64,000 nucleotides of DNA from Marinobacter iranensis (GCF_029207565.1 NZ_JANCMW010000010.1:124001-188000), one strand, 5' to 3'; counted from the stretch's first letter, positions 52,562-62,208 are shown. The notes: a model not told the origin generated them from the letters alone. Numbers and translations: made by a program.

Positions 52562-54428
52562 TCCGGCCCACCTGCGCGTGATAGCGGAATTTGAGGAATT
52601 TCTGGGCCTGGCTGACCACCTGGAAAGCGTCCTTCAGGTGGCTGCGTTCAAAGGGCGACAAATCCTCCGGCCGCACGTTATTGTCCGGCTCGCGGCCGGC
52701 TTCAATGGCAAGAGCCTGATGGCGAATCCGTACAATGGCAATGAATTCGAAGGCGTCTCTCAGGTTATCCACCCCGTCTTCCGGAATCAGCTTGGTTTCC
52801 CCGATGGCCTTGAGGCGGTTGAAGGTATTCTGAGCCCGAGAGCCACGGGCCAGGGCGTGTACCCGAATCAGATCGGAAACCGGCGCCGTGCCCCGACGCT
52901 TCAGGTTGAAGGTTTTGGCCTGCTTGCCGCTTTCCTCCATCACAAAAGTGCGGAAAAAGCCCAGTGGCGGCGTGCGGTTGAGAGCATTGCGAGCCAGCAT
53001 CGCCAGGAATCGCTGGCTGTTGCTGGCCCTCTCGGCAATAAGGGTTTTGAGCTCTTCGGTATACTCAGTACGGCCATAAATGCCGTCCAGGTCGAAGAAA
53101 ATGTTGCTGTTCAGCAGGGCCTCGGCCTTGGGGTTTTCGATCCAGTCGGCGAAGTACTCTTTCCACACCCTCAATGGCTGGCGCCATTTCTGGTTGGTGG
53201 CCATGATATCCCCGGTGCAATAGGTGTAGCCGCATTCCGCCAGGCCGTCACTGACAAATTTCGCCAGCGCCAGGAAGTACTCGTCGTGCTGTGCCGGGTC
53301 GAAGCTGTCGTCCAGCACCATGGCGTTGTCCTGGTCTGTTACCACCAGTTGCTCATCCCGGGCCATGGAGCCGAGAGCCATGAAGCAGTAGGGGATCGGT
53401 GGCGGCCCCAGCTTCTCCTCTCCCAGCTCCAGCAGCCGCTGGCTGAAACTGCGGCCGATACCGGCCATGGCGCTGCCGATCATATGGGAATTGGCGTCTT
53501 CCCGTACCATGCGCACAAAGGTGTTGGGTACTTCCTTGCTCAGGCGCTTCAGCCCCTTCACGTCCTGCTGATGATAGATGTTGCTCACCAGGTAGAGACT
53601 GCTCTGGGACTCATGCTTGACGATATCCGACAGCGCAATGACCCCCCGCACTTTATCGCCATCCATCACCGGCAGGTGATGGATGTTGTTATGCAGCATG
53701 GTCAGCATGGCTTCGAAAATAAAGGAGCTGGAGTTAGTGGTGATCAGGTCGTCGGTCATGATATCGCTGATCGGTGTTTCCGACGGCAGGGCCTCGCAAA
53801 GCGCGCGGGTACGCAGGTCGCGGTCGGTTATGATGCCTGAGAGCCTGGGGCTGTCACCGTTTTCGTCCATCAGCAACAGGGCGGATACGCCCTGATCCGT
53901 CATAATGCGGGCGGCCTCCTGAAGCCGCACGGTATTGGGTGCCATCACCGGCTCGCGGGAAATCAGCCGGGTAACCCGGGCGGTCATCGGCTGATTCGAT
54001 TTCTCACGCCGGGAAAGCGCCGAACGCAGGCGTGAATGGTCCTCAATTTCGACGAAATCGGTGAAGTTATCATCGTTTTCCCACAAATACTGAAAAATCT
54101 CGTCGGGAATGAGGTATATCAGGGAGTCTTCAATGGCCTTGGCCGGAAACCGCACGGTTTTGTTCATCAGCAGGCCAAACTGACCGAAAATCTCACCTTC
54201 GGTGATGCGGTTGTAAAGCTCACCGGAACGCCGATAAATCTCGACGGCACCGCTGCGCACGTAGTACAGGTAGGCGTTACGCTCGCCCAACTTGAGGATA
54301 TCCGTACCGGCGCGAAAATAGGCAATCTCGATGTCCGAGACGATGCGGTCGAGGAGCTCCTCCGGCATTTCGTCAAATGGGGCGTGCTGGGCCAGATGGT
54401 TGCGTATTTCGATCAGCTCTGCCTGCAT
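52554..54428 (-). CDS. cNMP-binding/CBS/DUF294 nucleotidyltransferase-like signalling protein
   Basis: A 624-residue cytoplasmic protein with four parts: a CRP-like cyclic-nucleotide-binding domain (about 10-125; GEIFGQFGLLMNKTVRFPA), a CBS pair (about 145-275), a GlnD-like nucleotidyltransferase fold (GSMARDEQLVVTDQDNAMV, about 340-380) and a DUF294 C-terminal region. Its reaction is unproven; by analogy it may transfer a nucleotide to a partner in answer to ligand. ATG 54428 follows AGGAAG; the longer frame to 54797 overlaps cobU and is not preferred. It overlaps the exonuclease gene. Confidence 0.9.
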   Translation of the reverse strand: MQAELIEIRNHLAQHAPFDEMPEELLDRIVSDIEIAYFRAGTDILKLGERNAYLYYVRSGAVEIYRRSGELYNRITEGEIFGQFGLLMNKTVRFPAKAIEDSLIYLIPDEIFQYLWENDDNFTDFVEIEDHSRLRSALSRREKSNQPMTARVTRLISREPVMAPNTVRLQEAARIMTDQGVSALLLMDENGDSPRLSGIITDRDLRTRALCEALPSETPISDIMTDDLITTNSSSFIFEAMLTMLHNNIHHLPVMDGDKVRGVIALSDIVKHESQSSLYLVSNIYHQQDVKGLKRLSKEVPNTFVRMVREDANSHMIGSAMAGIGRSFSQRLLELGEEKLGPPPIPYCFMALGSMARDEQLVVTDQDNAMVLDDSFDPAQHDEYFLALAKFVSDGLAECGYTYCTGDIMATNQKWRQPLRVWKEYFADWIENPKAEALLNSNIFFDLDGIYGRTEYTEELKTLIAERASNSQRFLAMLARNALNRTPPLGFFRTFVMEESGKQAKTFNLKRRGTAPVSDLIRVHALARGSRAQNTFNRLKAIGETKLIPEDGVDNLRDAFEFIAIVRIRHQALAIEAGREPDNNVRPEDLSPFERSHLKDAFQVVSQAQKFLKFRYHAQVGRNV

Positions 54429-54550
54429 TGCTCGCTTCCTTTTTGCGCCGGTTAGGCATGGGGAACTCAACACGCAATATAGCAGTGGCGCGGTTTTACG
54501 GCCATGATATGGGGTAAGACGTTGGTACTGAACCGAGAAAAGGATTCGTT

Positions 54551-55075
54551 GTGTCTGAACTTCGTACACTCGTTCTGGGGGGCATTCGCTCCGGTAAAAC
54601 CGCGCTGGCTGAGCGCACTGCCAATAGCTCGGGCGAGCCGGTCGTTTACCTGGCAACCGCGACAGCCGGCGACGAAGAAATGGCCCTGCGGGTGGAGCGC
54701 CACAGGCAGAACCGCCCGGCGGAATGGGGCCTGGCCGAAGAGCCGGTAAGGTTGGCTTCTGTACTGGAAGAATATGGCGGCAGTCCACAGGCACCATTAC
54801 TACTAGTAGATTGTATGAGCCTGTGGGTCAGTAATCTGTTGTTTGCCGGCGATGAGGTGTTTGCCCGCGAGCGCGCTGCCTTCCTGCAGGCGTTGGAGAG
54901 TTATCCCGGTCAGGTGGTGATTGTCAGCAACGAAGTGGGCCTGGGCACCATTGGCATGGACCCGCTGACCCGCCGCTTCTGTGACGAACTGGGGTGGCTC
55001 AACCAGGACCTTGCCGCCTGCAGTGAACGGGTGCTGATGAGTGTGGCGGGGCTGCCGCAGACACTGAAAGGCTGA
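54551..55075 (+). CDS. cobU: Adenosylcobinamide kinase/adenosylcobinamide-phosphate guanylyltransferase
   Basis: A 174-residue bifunctional enzyme of the nucleotide-loop assembly branch of cobalamin synthesis. It phosphorylates adenosylcobinamide and then adds GMP to give adenosylcobinamide-GDP. The P-loop is GGIRSGKT near residue 8, and VVIVSNEVGLGTIG and LLVDCMSLWVSNLL are family marks. GTG 54551 is used, with AAGGA upstream. Its stop abuts the convergent cobC stop. Confidence 0.95.
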   Translation: MSELRTLVLGGIRSGKTALAERTANSSGEPVVYLATATAGDEEMALRVERHRQNRPAEWGLAEEPVRLASVLEEYGGSPQAPLLLVDCMSLWVSNLLFAGDEVFARERAAFLQALESYPGQVVIVSNEVGLGTIGMDPLTRRFCDELGWLNQDLAACSERVLMSVAGLPQTLKG

Positions 55076-55690
55076 TTATCGACCGTGCATTTGCAGGCAA
55101 CTTAGCCGCCCATGTTCCGACTCGTCCACACGAATACGGCTGCGACAGGCATAGGGAACGTTCAGGGCCGAGAACGAACGCTCGCTGGGAATGCTCATGA
55201 CCTCTGCCAGGACCATGCGGATCACACCGCCGTGGCATACCACAAGAACCCGCTGCCCGGTTGCTTGCCGTTGCCAGTGCTGCCAGGCGCTGGCCACCCG
55301 TTGTCGGAATTCGGTGATAGCCTCGCCACCGGGCGGTGGGTAGCTGACCGGATCGCTCCAGAAGCGGGTCAGCGCCTCGGGTGTGTCCGCCATGATGCTA
55401 TCGGAGGTTCTACCTTCCCAGTCACCGAAAGCGATCTCCCGTAGCCGTGGCTCCTGGTGAAGGGGAATCCTGCGTTGCTCCGCTAACTGTGTGGCGAAGG
55501 CGCGGCAGCGTAGCAGCGGGGAGGTGACGATCAGGTCCCACTGGTCCTCATCGGTAATGGCAGCGTTCATCTGCTGCCAGCCGGTGTCGCTCAGCGGATC
55601 GTCCTTGCTGCCCCGGAACATCGGCCCGCCGGCAGGTTCGCCATGGCGGATCAGGTCGAAAAACGTGGTGGTGTTATGGCTCATGGTCAT
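55076..55690 (-). CDS. cobC: Alpha-ribazole phosphatase (histidine phosphatase)
   Basis: A 204-residue histidine phosphatase. The catalytic RHGE is in DLIRHGEPAGG, and VVCHGGVIRM holds the second His. It removes phosphate from alpha-ribazole-5'-phosphate or from adenosylcobalamin-5'-phosphate. The open frame runs further upstream inside cobT, but the start ATG 55690 (MTMSHNTTTFF) is preferred, with GGAGGG at the end of cobT. It lies directly after cobT, so the two form an operon on the minus strand. Confidence 0.9.
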   Translation of the reverse strand: MTMSHNTTTFFDLIRHGEPAGGPMFRGSKDDPLSDTGWQQMNAAITDEDQWDLIVTSPLLRCRAFATQLAEQRRIPLHQEPRLREIAFGDWEGRTSDSIMADTPEALTRFWSDPVSYPPPGGEAITEFRQRVASAWQHWQRQATGQRVLVVCHGGVIRMVLAEVMSIPSERSFSALNVPYACRSRIRVDESEHGRLSCLQMHGR

Positions 55691-55697
55691 CCCGGTT

Positions 55698-56759
55698 TCA
55701 GCCCTCCTCCCTGTCGGTAACGCCGGCATCCGCAAAGCTGGCCATCCCGTTGTGCAGGGCACAGGCGCTACGAAGCAATGGTACCGCCACTGCAGCGCCG
55801 CTGCCCTCACCCAGGCGCATACCCAGATCCAGCAATGGCCTGGCATCCAGGGCTTCCAGTACCGCCTGGTGCCCCGGCTCCGCCGACCGATGGGCAAACA
55901 GCAGCCAGGGCCGCAGCTCGGGCTGTTGGCGCACGGCCACCAGCGCCGCCACGGAAACGATAAATCCGTCCACCAGCACGGGAATGCCTCGCGCCGCGCA
56001 GCCCAGGATGGCCCCTGCCAGTGCGGCAATTTCAAAGCCACCCAGAGAGGCGAGCATTGCCAGAGGGTCGGTGTTATCGCCGTGTCGTTTCAGCGCACGG
56101 CTCACCACTGCGCTCTTATGGGAAACCCCGGCGGTGTCCAGGCCGGTGCCGGGGCCAACCAGCGTCTCCGGTGACCGGTTGAGGAGGGCGCAGGCCAGGG
56201 CGGCAGCGCTGGTGGTGTTGCCGATGCCCATGTCACCGCCAATAAACAGCCGGCATCCGTTGTTGGCGTTACGCTCCGCCGCGGCATCGCCAATGGCGAG
56301 TGCGCTGCATGCTTCGGCTTCCGTCATTGCATCGGTTACCGCCAGGTTGGCCGTGCCCGGTGCGATCTGTTCATCCCGCACGCCCGTTAGTGCCGGCACC
56401 TCGCCGACAATACCCAGGTTCACCACTTCCAGCGACGCGCCCAGTTGCTTTGCCAGCACGCTGATGGCCGCACCGCCATTAGCAAAATTAGCGATCATCT
56501 GCGCCGTCACCTCCTGCGGAAATGCAGACACGCCTTCTTCACACACACCATGGTCACCTGCAAACACGGTGATCCGCACCGGGTCCACGGTTGGTTGCTC
56601 GCATCCGTACAGGCCAGCTAACTGGATGGCAAGCTGTTCCAATTGGCCGAGAGAGCCCGGTGGTTTGGTCAGAACCCGCTGGCGTTCTGTTGCGCGCTGG
56701 AAACTGTGTTCGTCGGGGGTCGGGAGCTGTTGGGTCCAGCATGAAGGCAGACGGAGCAT
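55698..56759 (-). CDS. cobT: Nicotinate-nucleotide-dimethylbenzimidazole phosphoribosyltransferase
   Basis: A 353-residue enzyme that makes alpha-ribazole-5'-phosphate from 5,6-dimethylbenzimidazole and nicotinate mononucleotide for the lower ligand of cobalamin. [36 protein letters not shown] (seen as [15 protein letters not shown]), [14 protein letters not shown] and [10 protein letters not shown] are all hallmarks. Glu near the C-terminus in the LGEGSGAA region is the expected catalytic base. It is followed by cobC 8 nt later. Confidence 0.96.
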   Translation of the reverse strand: MLRLPSCWTQQLPTPDEHSFQRATERQRVLTKPPGSLGQLEQLAIQLAGLYGCEQPTVDPVRITVFAGDHGVCEEGVSAFPQEVTAQMIANFANGGAAISVLAKQLGASLEVVNLGIVGEVPALTGVRDEQIAPGTANLAVTDAMTEAEACSALAIGDAAAERNANNGCRLFIGGDMGIGNTTSAAALACALLNRSPETLVGPGTGLDTAGVSHKSAVVSRALKRHGDNTDPLAMLASLGGFEIAALAGAILGCAARGIPVLVDGFIVSVAALVAVRQQPELRPWLLFAHRSAEPGHQAVLEALDARPLLDLGMRLGEGSGAAVAVPLLRSACALHNGMASFADAGVTDREEG

Positions 56760-56916
56760 GGCAGGTTCCTGAAGAATCGAAACGAAGATGGTCTACGTGA
56801 CCAGGAACCGTGTCAAGATTGGCGGTGACTCGGTTAGACTTCGTTCTGGCCATGAAAGCCTTACCCAACCGGTTTCTTACTCACAGGTTTAGCCCGCTTA
56901 AAGAGATATTGCTGAT

Positions 56917-57870
56917 TTGAACGCCTTTATTTTCGCAGTGATCGCCTGTTCCATCGCCGTTCTACTGGACCGCTGGCTAGGGGAGCCGCGCCGGTGGCAC
57001 CCGCTTGTTGGGTTCGGGCGTGTGGCTGCTTTTGTGGAGCAGTCATTGAATCGGCAACCCGGGCGAAGGGGGCGGTCGATATTGCTGGGTCTGTCAGGCC
57101 TGTTAATCACTGTGGTGCCCGTGCTGGTAGCCGCAGAACTGTTGCGGTGGATGTTGGGTGGCTGGGAGTACCTGTTGTTTCAGGCCGTGGTGTTGTACTT
57201 CGCCATGTCCATCCGTGGCCTGACGGAGCATGGCAAGGCGGTGGCTGACGCATTGCACGGGGGCAACCTTGAAAATGCCCAGGAACAGGTAGGCCGTATC
57301 GTCAGCCGTAATGCCGCGGAGCTGGATGAGAATGGCATCGCTGTGGCGGCCACCGAATCGATGCTGGAGAACGGCGCCGATGCGGTGTTTGCCAGCCTGT
57401 TCTGGTTCCTGGTGGCCGGGGTGCCCGGTGTGCTGCTGCACCGGCTGGTGAACACCCTTGATGCCATGTGGGGCTACCGCAACGAGCGTTACCTGTATTT
57501 CGGCCGGGCAGCGGCGAAGCTGGACGATGTGCTGAACTGGATTCCCGCGCGCCTGACGGCACTGACCTACGGTGTGCTTGGCAATTTCCGTCGTGCCCTG
57601 CGTTGCTGGCGGCAACAGGCGCCGGCCTGGGACAGCCCCAATGCCGGGCCGGTGATGGCTGCCGGGGCCGGCGCATTGGGCGTTGAGCTGGGCGGGCCGG
57701 CTCCATACGGCTCGGGGCTGAAGCAGCGGCCGGTGTTGGGTGAAGGTGCGGAGGCATCAGCAGACACCATTGGTGCGGCTATCCAACTGGTGAATCGGGG
57801 CGTGTGGCTCTGGCTCGGCCTGTTGGCAGTGGTTGCCATCGCTGGCTGGTTCACCGCCGGGGCCAACTGA
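56917..57870 (+). CDS. cbiB: Adenosylcobinamide-phosphate synthase (CbiB/CobD type)
   Basis: A 317-residue inner-membrane enzyme that attaches aminopropanol (phosphate) to adenosylcobyric acid, giving adenosylcobinamide (phosphate). Typical parts are LDRWLGEPRRWHPLVGFGR, ESMLENGADAVFASLFWF and GYRNERYLYFGRAAAKLDDVLNWIPARL (seen as YFGRAAAKLDDVLNWIPAR). Start TTG 56917 is used since the family N-terminus begins there and AAGAGA precedes it. It is divergent from cobT by about 157 nt. No B12-riboswitch core is recognised in the gap. Confidence 0.93.
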   Translation: MNAFIFAVIACSIAVLLDRWLGEPRRWHPLVGFGRVAAFVEQSLNRQPGRRGRSILLGLSGLLITVVPVLVAAELLRWMLGGWEYLLFQAVVLYFAMSIRGLTEHGKAVADALHGGNLENAQEQVGRIVSRNAAELDENGIAVAATESMLENGADAVFASLFWFLVAGVPGVLLHRLVNTLDAMWGYRNERYLYFGRAAAKLDDVLNWIPARLTALTYGVLGNFRRALRCWRQQAPAWDSPNAGPVMAAGAGALGVELGGPAPYGSGLKQRPVLGEGAEASADTIGAAIQLVNRGVWLWLGLLAVVAIAGWFTAGAN

Positions 57871-57875
57871 CGCTA

Positions 57876-59189
57876 TCAGGCTGTTTCCTGACCATCTCGG
57901 ATTTCGGTTGCAGGCACCGTCAGCATCAGCAGGAAACCAACCACCAGAAACACCAGGATGGTGCTCATACCCCAGCGCTGGCTGTCGGTGACTGCCGTGA
58001 CCCAACCCACCAGCAATGGACCCGCAAACGCGGTGGCCTTACCGGAGAAGGCGAACAGGCCGAACATCTGGGTTTGCAGATGAGGCGGCGCTATGCGGGC
58101 CAGGTGGGAACGGCTGGCGGATTGCAGCGGCCCCACGAAGATGCCCAGGATCATGCCCCACACCCAGAAGGCGGTGACACCGTCCACCAACAGGATACCC
58201 AGCGCACTGCTGCCAAGCCCCACCAGTGACAGCAGGATGGTGTTACGCCCACCCAGGGCATCATCAATCCAGGCAAAACCCAGGGCCCCCAGCCCGGCCG
58301 TGACATTCAGGGCGATGGCGAACTGCAGCACTTCCGTAGAGCCCATGTTGAACGTACCTGCTGCGTACACCCCGCCAAAGGTGAAAATAGTGGCCAGGCC
58401 GTCGGTGTACAGCATGCGGGCAATCAGGAAGCGCACGATGTCCTTATACTCGCGAACATGGGCGATGGACTCTTTCAGCTGCCGGAACCCGGCGCGGGTG
58501 GCAGCGGCCAGGCGCAGGCCGGTGGGTGGGCGGTCCGGAACAAAGATGAACGCCGGCAGGGCGAACACCAGGTACCACACGGCCACCAGGACAAAGGTAG
58601 CGCGTACATGCTCGGCTTCGTCCCGGTTCAGGTTGAACAGACTGGTATCGGTTTCAATAAAGCCGTACAACGCCACCACCAGGCTCAGAACGCCCCCGGT
58701 GTAACCCAGCCCCCAGGCCCAACCGGACCAGCGGCCGGTGCGCTCCTGGCTGGCCAGGTCCGGCAGCATGGAGTTGTAGAAGATGAAGGCGAACTCGGCG
58801 CCGAGCGTGCCCAGGCCCACCCACAGTGCTGCTTTCCAGAACTGGTCCTGTTCCGGGGTAACCGTCCACAGCATGGCGCAGGAGATCACGCATAGCAGGG
58901 TGAAACTGATGAACCAGGGTTTGCGGCGGCCCGACTGGTCGGCAACTGCACCCAGAATCGGCGCCAGGATAGCGATGAATACGCCGGAGATGCCTACGAT
59001 GTTACCCCAGGCCTCGGTGCCTTCGACTTCGTCCTGCATCACCGACACGCTGAAATATTGTGCAAATACAAACGTCAGAATAATGGTGAAAAAGGCGCTG
59101 TTGGCCCAGTCGTACAGAGCCCACGACCAGAGCGCGCGTTTGTCTTCCTGCGCGCCCTTAGGTTGGGCGAGGGGCGTATGGGGTGGCAT
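57876..59189 (-). CDS. UMF1/Atg22-like MFS transporter
   Basis: A 437-residue major facilitator with about twelve helices. WALYDWANSAFFTII near residue 23 is the sequence mark of the UMF1 (Atg22-like) family, and FGLFAFSGKATAFAGPLLVGW lies in the second half. Relatives export amino acids in yeast, but bacterial roles are largely unknown. It is convergent with cbiB, leaving 5 nt. It stands between cobalamin genes without clear functional link. Confidence 0.9.
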   Translation of the reverse strand: MPPHTPLAQPKGAQEDKRALWSWALYDWANSAFFTIILTFVFAQYFSVSVMQDEVEGTEAWGNIVGISGVFIAILAPILGAVADQSGRRKPWFISFTLLCVISCAMLWTVTPEQDQFWKAALWVGLGTLGAEFAFIFYNSMLPDLASQERTGRWSGWAWGLGYTGGVLSLVVALYGFIETDTSLFNLNRDEAEHVRATFVLVAVWYLVFALPAFIFVPDRPPTGLRLAAATRAGFRQLKESIAHVREYKDIVRFLIARMLYTDGLATIFTFGGVYAAGTFNMGSTEVLQFAIALNVTAGLGALGFAWIDDALGGRNTILLSLVGLGSSALGILLVDGVTAFWVWGMILGIFVGPLQSASRSHLARIAPPHLQTQMFGLFAFSGKATAFAGPLLVGWVTAVTDSQRWGMSTILVFLVVGFLLMLTVPATEIRDGQETA

Positions 59190-59273
59190 GTTCGGCTGAG
59201 CTCCTGATCCTTTTGAGGGACATCCGTGCCGTGATTGTGGCCGTTATCGCAGCGAATGCCCAGCCCCGCCGGG

Positions 59274-59795
59274 TTAAACCCCTTTCAGGTTCCTTGCCTC
59301 GTGGTCGAGAAGCCAGGCCTTACGTTCCAGGCCGCCGGCGTATCCGGTAAGCGAGCCATCAGCCCCGATCACCCGATGACAGGGAATCAGGATGGCCACC
59401 GGGTTGAGGGCGTTGGCCCGGGCCACGGCCCGCACCGCTTTCGGGTTGCCCAGGGTTTCCGCCAATGCCCGGTAGGAGCGATGTTCTCCCGCCGGAATGC
59501 CGGTAAGCCCCTGCCAGACCTGTTGCTGGAACTCGGTGCCGGTCAGGCGGATCTGGCTCCAAGGCAGTGGCTGGATAACACCGGCGAAGTAGGCTTCCAA
59601 CCACTCGGTTATGGCCTTGGGTGCGGAATGGGGTTGTTCCTGCCACTCTGGCTGACGGAACCGACGTGTCTGCAGCTTATGCATGCGATCTTCGTGGTCT
59701 TCGAAGTCCAGGTGGACCAAGTGGTTATCCACCGTGGCGAGGCTCAGGAGGCCGACGGGGCTGGGAAAGCGGCTGACATGGATTTGTGTGGTCAT
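59274..59795 (-). CDS. ogt: Methylated-DNA-protein cysteine methyltransferase
   Basis: A 173-residue suicide repair protein that takes the alkyl group from O6-alkylguanine in DNA onto its own cysteine. The active site is IPCHRVIG with Cys139, and GYAGGLERKAWLLDHE is the usual C-terminus. ATG 59795 follows GGAGA and overlaps the end of the ada-alkA gene by 4 nt (ATGA). The pair forms an alkylation-repair operon. Confidence 0.95.
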   Translation of the reverse strand: MTTQIHVSRFPSPVGLLSLATVDNHLVHLDFEDHEDRMHKLQTRRFRQPEWQEQPHSAPKAITEWLEAYFAGVIQPLPWSQIRLTGTEFQQQVWQGLTGIPAGEHRSYRALAETLGNPKAVRAVARANALNPVAILIPCHRVIGADGSLTGYAGGLERKAWLLDHEARNLKGV

Positions 59796-61306
59796 GATGT
59801 TGTCTCCTGCCGGGATGGGTGGTTGGCCAGTGACGTCCACAGGTACTGGGCGGCATAGGCCCGCCATGGGCGCCAACGCTCAGCGTAGTGGGTCAGCGCC
59901 TTGGCATCTGTTGGGCCGCCAAGGAGGGCCGAGGCCTTGAGTATGCCCAGGTCGCTGGCCGGAAAGGCATCCGGGTCCCCCAGGCCACGCAAGGCCAGAT
60001 AATTGAGTGTCCAGGGGCCAACACCACGCACGGGGGCCAATTGCTCCAGCAGCGTGGTGCTATCCAGTTCAGTAAAACCGGGTTCGGCAAACTGCGCCGC
60101 GACCCGTGCCAGGGTAGCTGCCCGGCTGCCGGGCAGACCCATATTGGTCAGCGGCTGGCGTGCCACATCCACCGGGTGCGGGAATCGGTGGGTAATTCCT
60201 GTGCCGGCCACGAGTTCGTCAGGCAGTGGGGTTCCGTGGCTGGCAACCAGTCGACCGGCAAGGGTGCGGGCAGCGGTAATGGAAATCTGCTGCCCCAGGA
60301 TGGCCCGCATTGCGAATTCGAACCTGTCCCAGCAACCGGGCACCCGCAGGCCGGGATGCTGCTCGACCAGAGGGCGCAGCAGTGGGTCCTGCGCCAGGTG
60401 GCTAGTGATTCCGGGCAGATCGGCGTCCAGGTCGAATAATCGCCGTAACCGCGCGCTCACTTCCAGAATGGCACGCCGTGCCGGGCCCCGGAGAATAACC
60501 TGCACGCCCGGTGGATCCGTGAGCGGGCGACAGATCACCAGCCCCGGTTGCTCGCCGATATAGAGCGACCGAGCGTAATACCGATCGCCGACCGCTTCCA
60601 GGCCGGGAATAGCGCGCGCCCGGAAAAACGCCAGCAGCCCTTCGGCATCAAAGGGGGGCCGTGCCCGCAGGAACAACGCCAGGTCGTCGCGGGCTGGCAG
60701 GAAGGGATCCTCCGGGCTGCTTGTCGCCCTGCTTTTCAGGTGTTTCGATCCCCGGCGAAAGGCAGTGGGCGCATTGCCATAGGCCTCTTTCAGGGTGTGG
60801 TTGAAGCGTCGCAGACTGCTGAAACCCGCGATATCGGCAATCTCCGTCATGCTCAGGTTGCTGTCCACAATCAGCTGCCGCGCCCGTAACAGGCGCCGGG
60901 CATGGGCGTGTTGCTGGGGGCTTACACCGGTGTGGCGTTTGTAAAGCTGGCGGAGGTAGCGGTCGGTAATGCCCAGGCGCTCTGCCAGGTTCGCTACCGA
61001 CCCGGTATCAAGGGCGCCCTCCTCTACCAGCCGCACAGCCCGTTGCCAGGTAGTGTGCGCACCGGCCGACGCCGGGCTGCCGGGAGCGGCCTCCGGCCGG
61101 CACCGCAGGCAAGGGCGGAAACCATTGGCCATGGCGGTTTCCGCAGATGGGTAAAAGCGCACATTGCCCCGCTTGGGCGTCACAGCCGGGCAGATCGGGC
61201 GGCAGAAAATCCCCGTGGTCAGAACGGCGGTGTAGAAGCGGCCGTCGAAACGCGCATCCCGGGTTTTCAGTGCCTGGTAGCAGAGATCATCGGTTAATGT
61301 GTCCAT
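59792..61306 (-). CDS. Ada-type regulator fused to AlkA 3-methyladenine DNA glycosylase
   Basis: A 504-residue multidomain repair protein. The N-terminal Ada zinc domain has the four cysteines Cys35, Cys39, Cys66 and Cys69, one of which accepts methyl from phosphotriesters. An AraC-type HTH (about 85-185) follows. The C-terminal AlkA domain carries the helix-hairpin-helix VRGVGPWTLNYLALRG and catalytic Asp452 (FPASDLGIL). It probably senses methylation, activates its own operon and removes alkylated bases. The downstream ogt supplies the O6-transferase activity lacking here. Confidence 0.93.
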   Translation of the reverse strand: MDTLTDDLCYQALKTRDARFDGRFYTAVLTTGIFCRPICPAVTPKRGNVRFYPSAETAMANGFRPCLRCRPEAAPGSPASAGAHTTWQRAVRLVEEGALDTGSVANLAERLGITDRYLRQLYKRHTGVSPQQHAHARRLLRARQLIVDSNLSMTEIADIAGFSSLRRFNHTLKEAYGNAPTAFRRGSKHLKSRATSSPEDPFLPARDDLALFLRARPPFDAEGLLAFFRARAIPGLEAVGDRYYARSLYIGEQPGLVICRPLTDPPGVQVILRGPARRAILEVSARLRRLFDLDADLPGITSHLAQDPLLRPLVEQHPGLRVPGCWDRFEFAMRAILGQQISITAARTLAGRLVASHGTPLPDELVAGTGITHRFPHPVDVARQPLTNMGLPGSRAATLARVAAQFAEPGFTELDSTTLLEQLAPVRGVGPWTLNYLALRGLGDPDAFPASDLGILKASALLGGPTDAKALTHYAERWRPWRAYAAQYLWTSLANHPSRQETTS

Positions 61307-61369
61307 GCCTGAAAGTGTACCAGCGCCACGGGCAAAAACTCGCCGAATTCGGAACTGATGGTTTGCTGT

Positions 61370-62203
61370 CTATATCGCCAACCCGAGCAGCAGGACCAAT
61401 TCGGCGAACACCACACTGGCGCCCAGGGTATCGCCGGTGTAGCCACCCAATTGCTGGTGCAGGTATGTGCCCCAGGCCAGGGCAACGCCCAGAGTTGCCA
61501 GTATAAGCCACAGCCAGATAGCTGGGGCTGTCGGCACCAGTGCCAGGGAAACAAGCGCGGTGAATAGCGCGGCAACCGCCAGACGGGTTCGTGAAAAGCC
61601 CTCCGCCACCGGCTTGCTCTTGCTTTTTTCCGGGTCGGTCACGTAGGGCAGAAACCCCATGACCAGCAGTGGCGCGAGGCGGGCCACCATGGGAGCCAGA
61701 ATCAGAGCCAGCCAGACCGGTTGCGCCTCAGCCAACAACGCAACTTTCAGCGCCAGTGCCACAATCAGCGCCACCGTGCCGTAGGTACCGATGCGGCTGT
61801 CCTTCATGATCCTGAGTTTTGCCTCCAGCGAATACCCACCTCCCAGGGCATCCACACTGTCTGCCAGCCCGTCTTCATGAAAAGCGCCGGTAATCCACAG
61901 GTGAAAACCAGTCACCAACACAAGGCACACCAAGGGGGGCCAAAGCTGCACAAAGGCGACGTATAGCCCGGCATAGATCAGGCCCAGCACCAGCCCCACC
62001 AGCGGGAAATAGACACTGCACTGATTCATCAGGCGGGGGGAATAGTCGATACGTACCAGCATGGGGATACGGGTGAGGAACCCGATGGCCAGCCAGAAGG
62101 CCTGCCACTCCCTGGCGATGAGAGGTTTAAAATGGCTCAATGAATTGCCCTGTCTCCGGCGCTTGTGTGGTTTCGCGAGCAGTTTAGCATTATCCGTACC
62201 CAT
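61370..62203 (-). CDS. cobS: Adenosylcobinamide-GDP ribazoletransferase (cobalamin synthase)
   Basis: An inner-membrane enzyme of about 277 residues that joins adenosylcobinamide-GDP and alpha-ribazole(-phosphate), the last step with cobU and cobT products. The motifs are WLAIGFLTRIPM, GAFHEDGLADSVDALGGG and EAKLRIMKDSRIGTYG with the metal-binding acidic cluster, and about six helices. The start is uncertain: TTG 62212 overlaps intI, ATG 62203 is chosen, and TTG 62140 is possible and close to the usual family beginning. The integron integrase gene ends just upstream. Confidence 0.93.
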   Translation of the reverse strand: MGTDNAKLLAKPHKRRRQGNSLSHFKPLIAREWQAFWLAIGFLTRIPMLVRIDYSPRLMNQCSVYFPLVGLVLGLIYAGLYVAFVQLWPPLVCLVLVTGFHLWITGAFHEDGLADSVDALGGGYSLEAKLRIMKDSRIGTYGTVALIVALALKVALLAEAQPVWLALILAPMVARLAPLLVMGFLPYVTDPEKSKSKPVAEGFSRTRLAVAALFTALVSLALVPTAPAIWLWLILATLGVALAWGTYLHQQLGGYTGDTLGASVVFAELVLLLGLAI

Positions 62204-62208
62204 GCCCG

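Noticed and set aside
52521..53840. Plus-strand frame of 439 codons
   Set aside because: Antisense to the cNMP/CBS/DUF294 gene; no domain recognised.
56760..56916. Possible B12 riboswitch between cobT and cbiB
   Set aside because: The gap is only about 157 nt and no B12-box-like core was seen.
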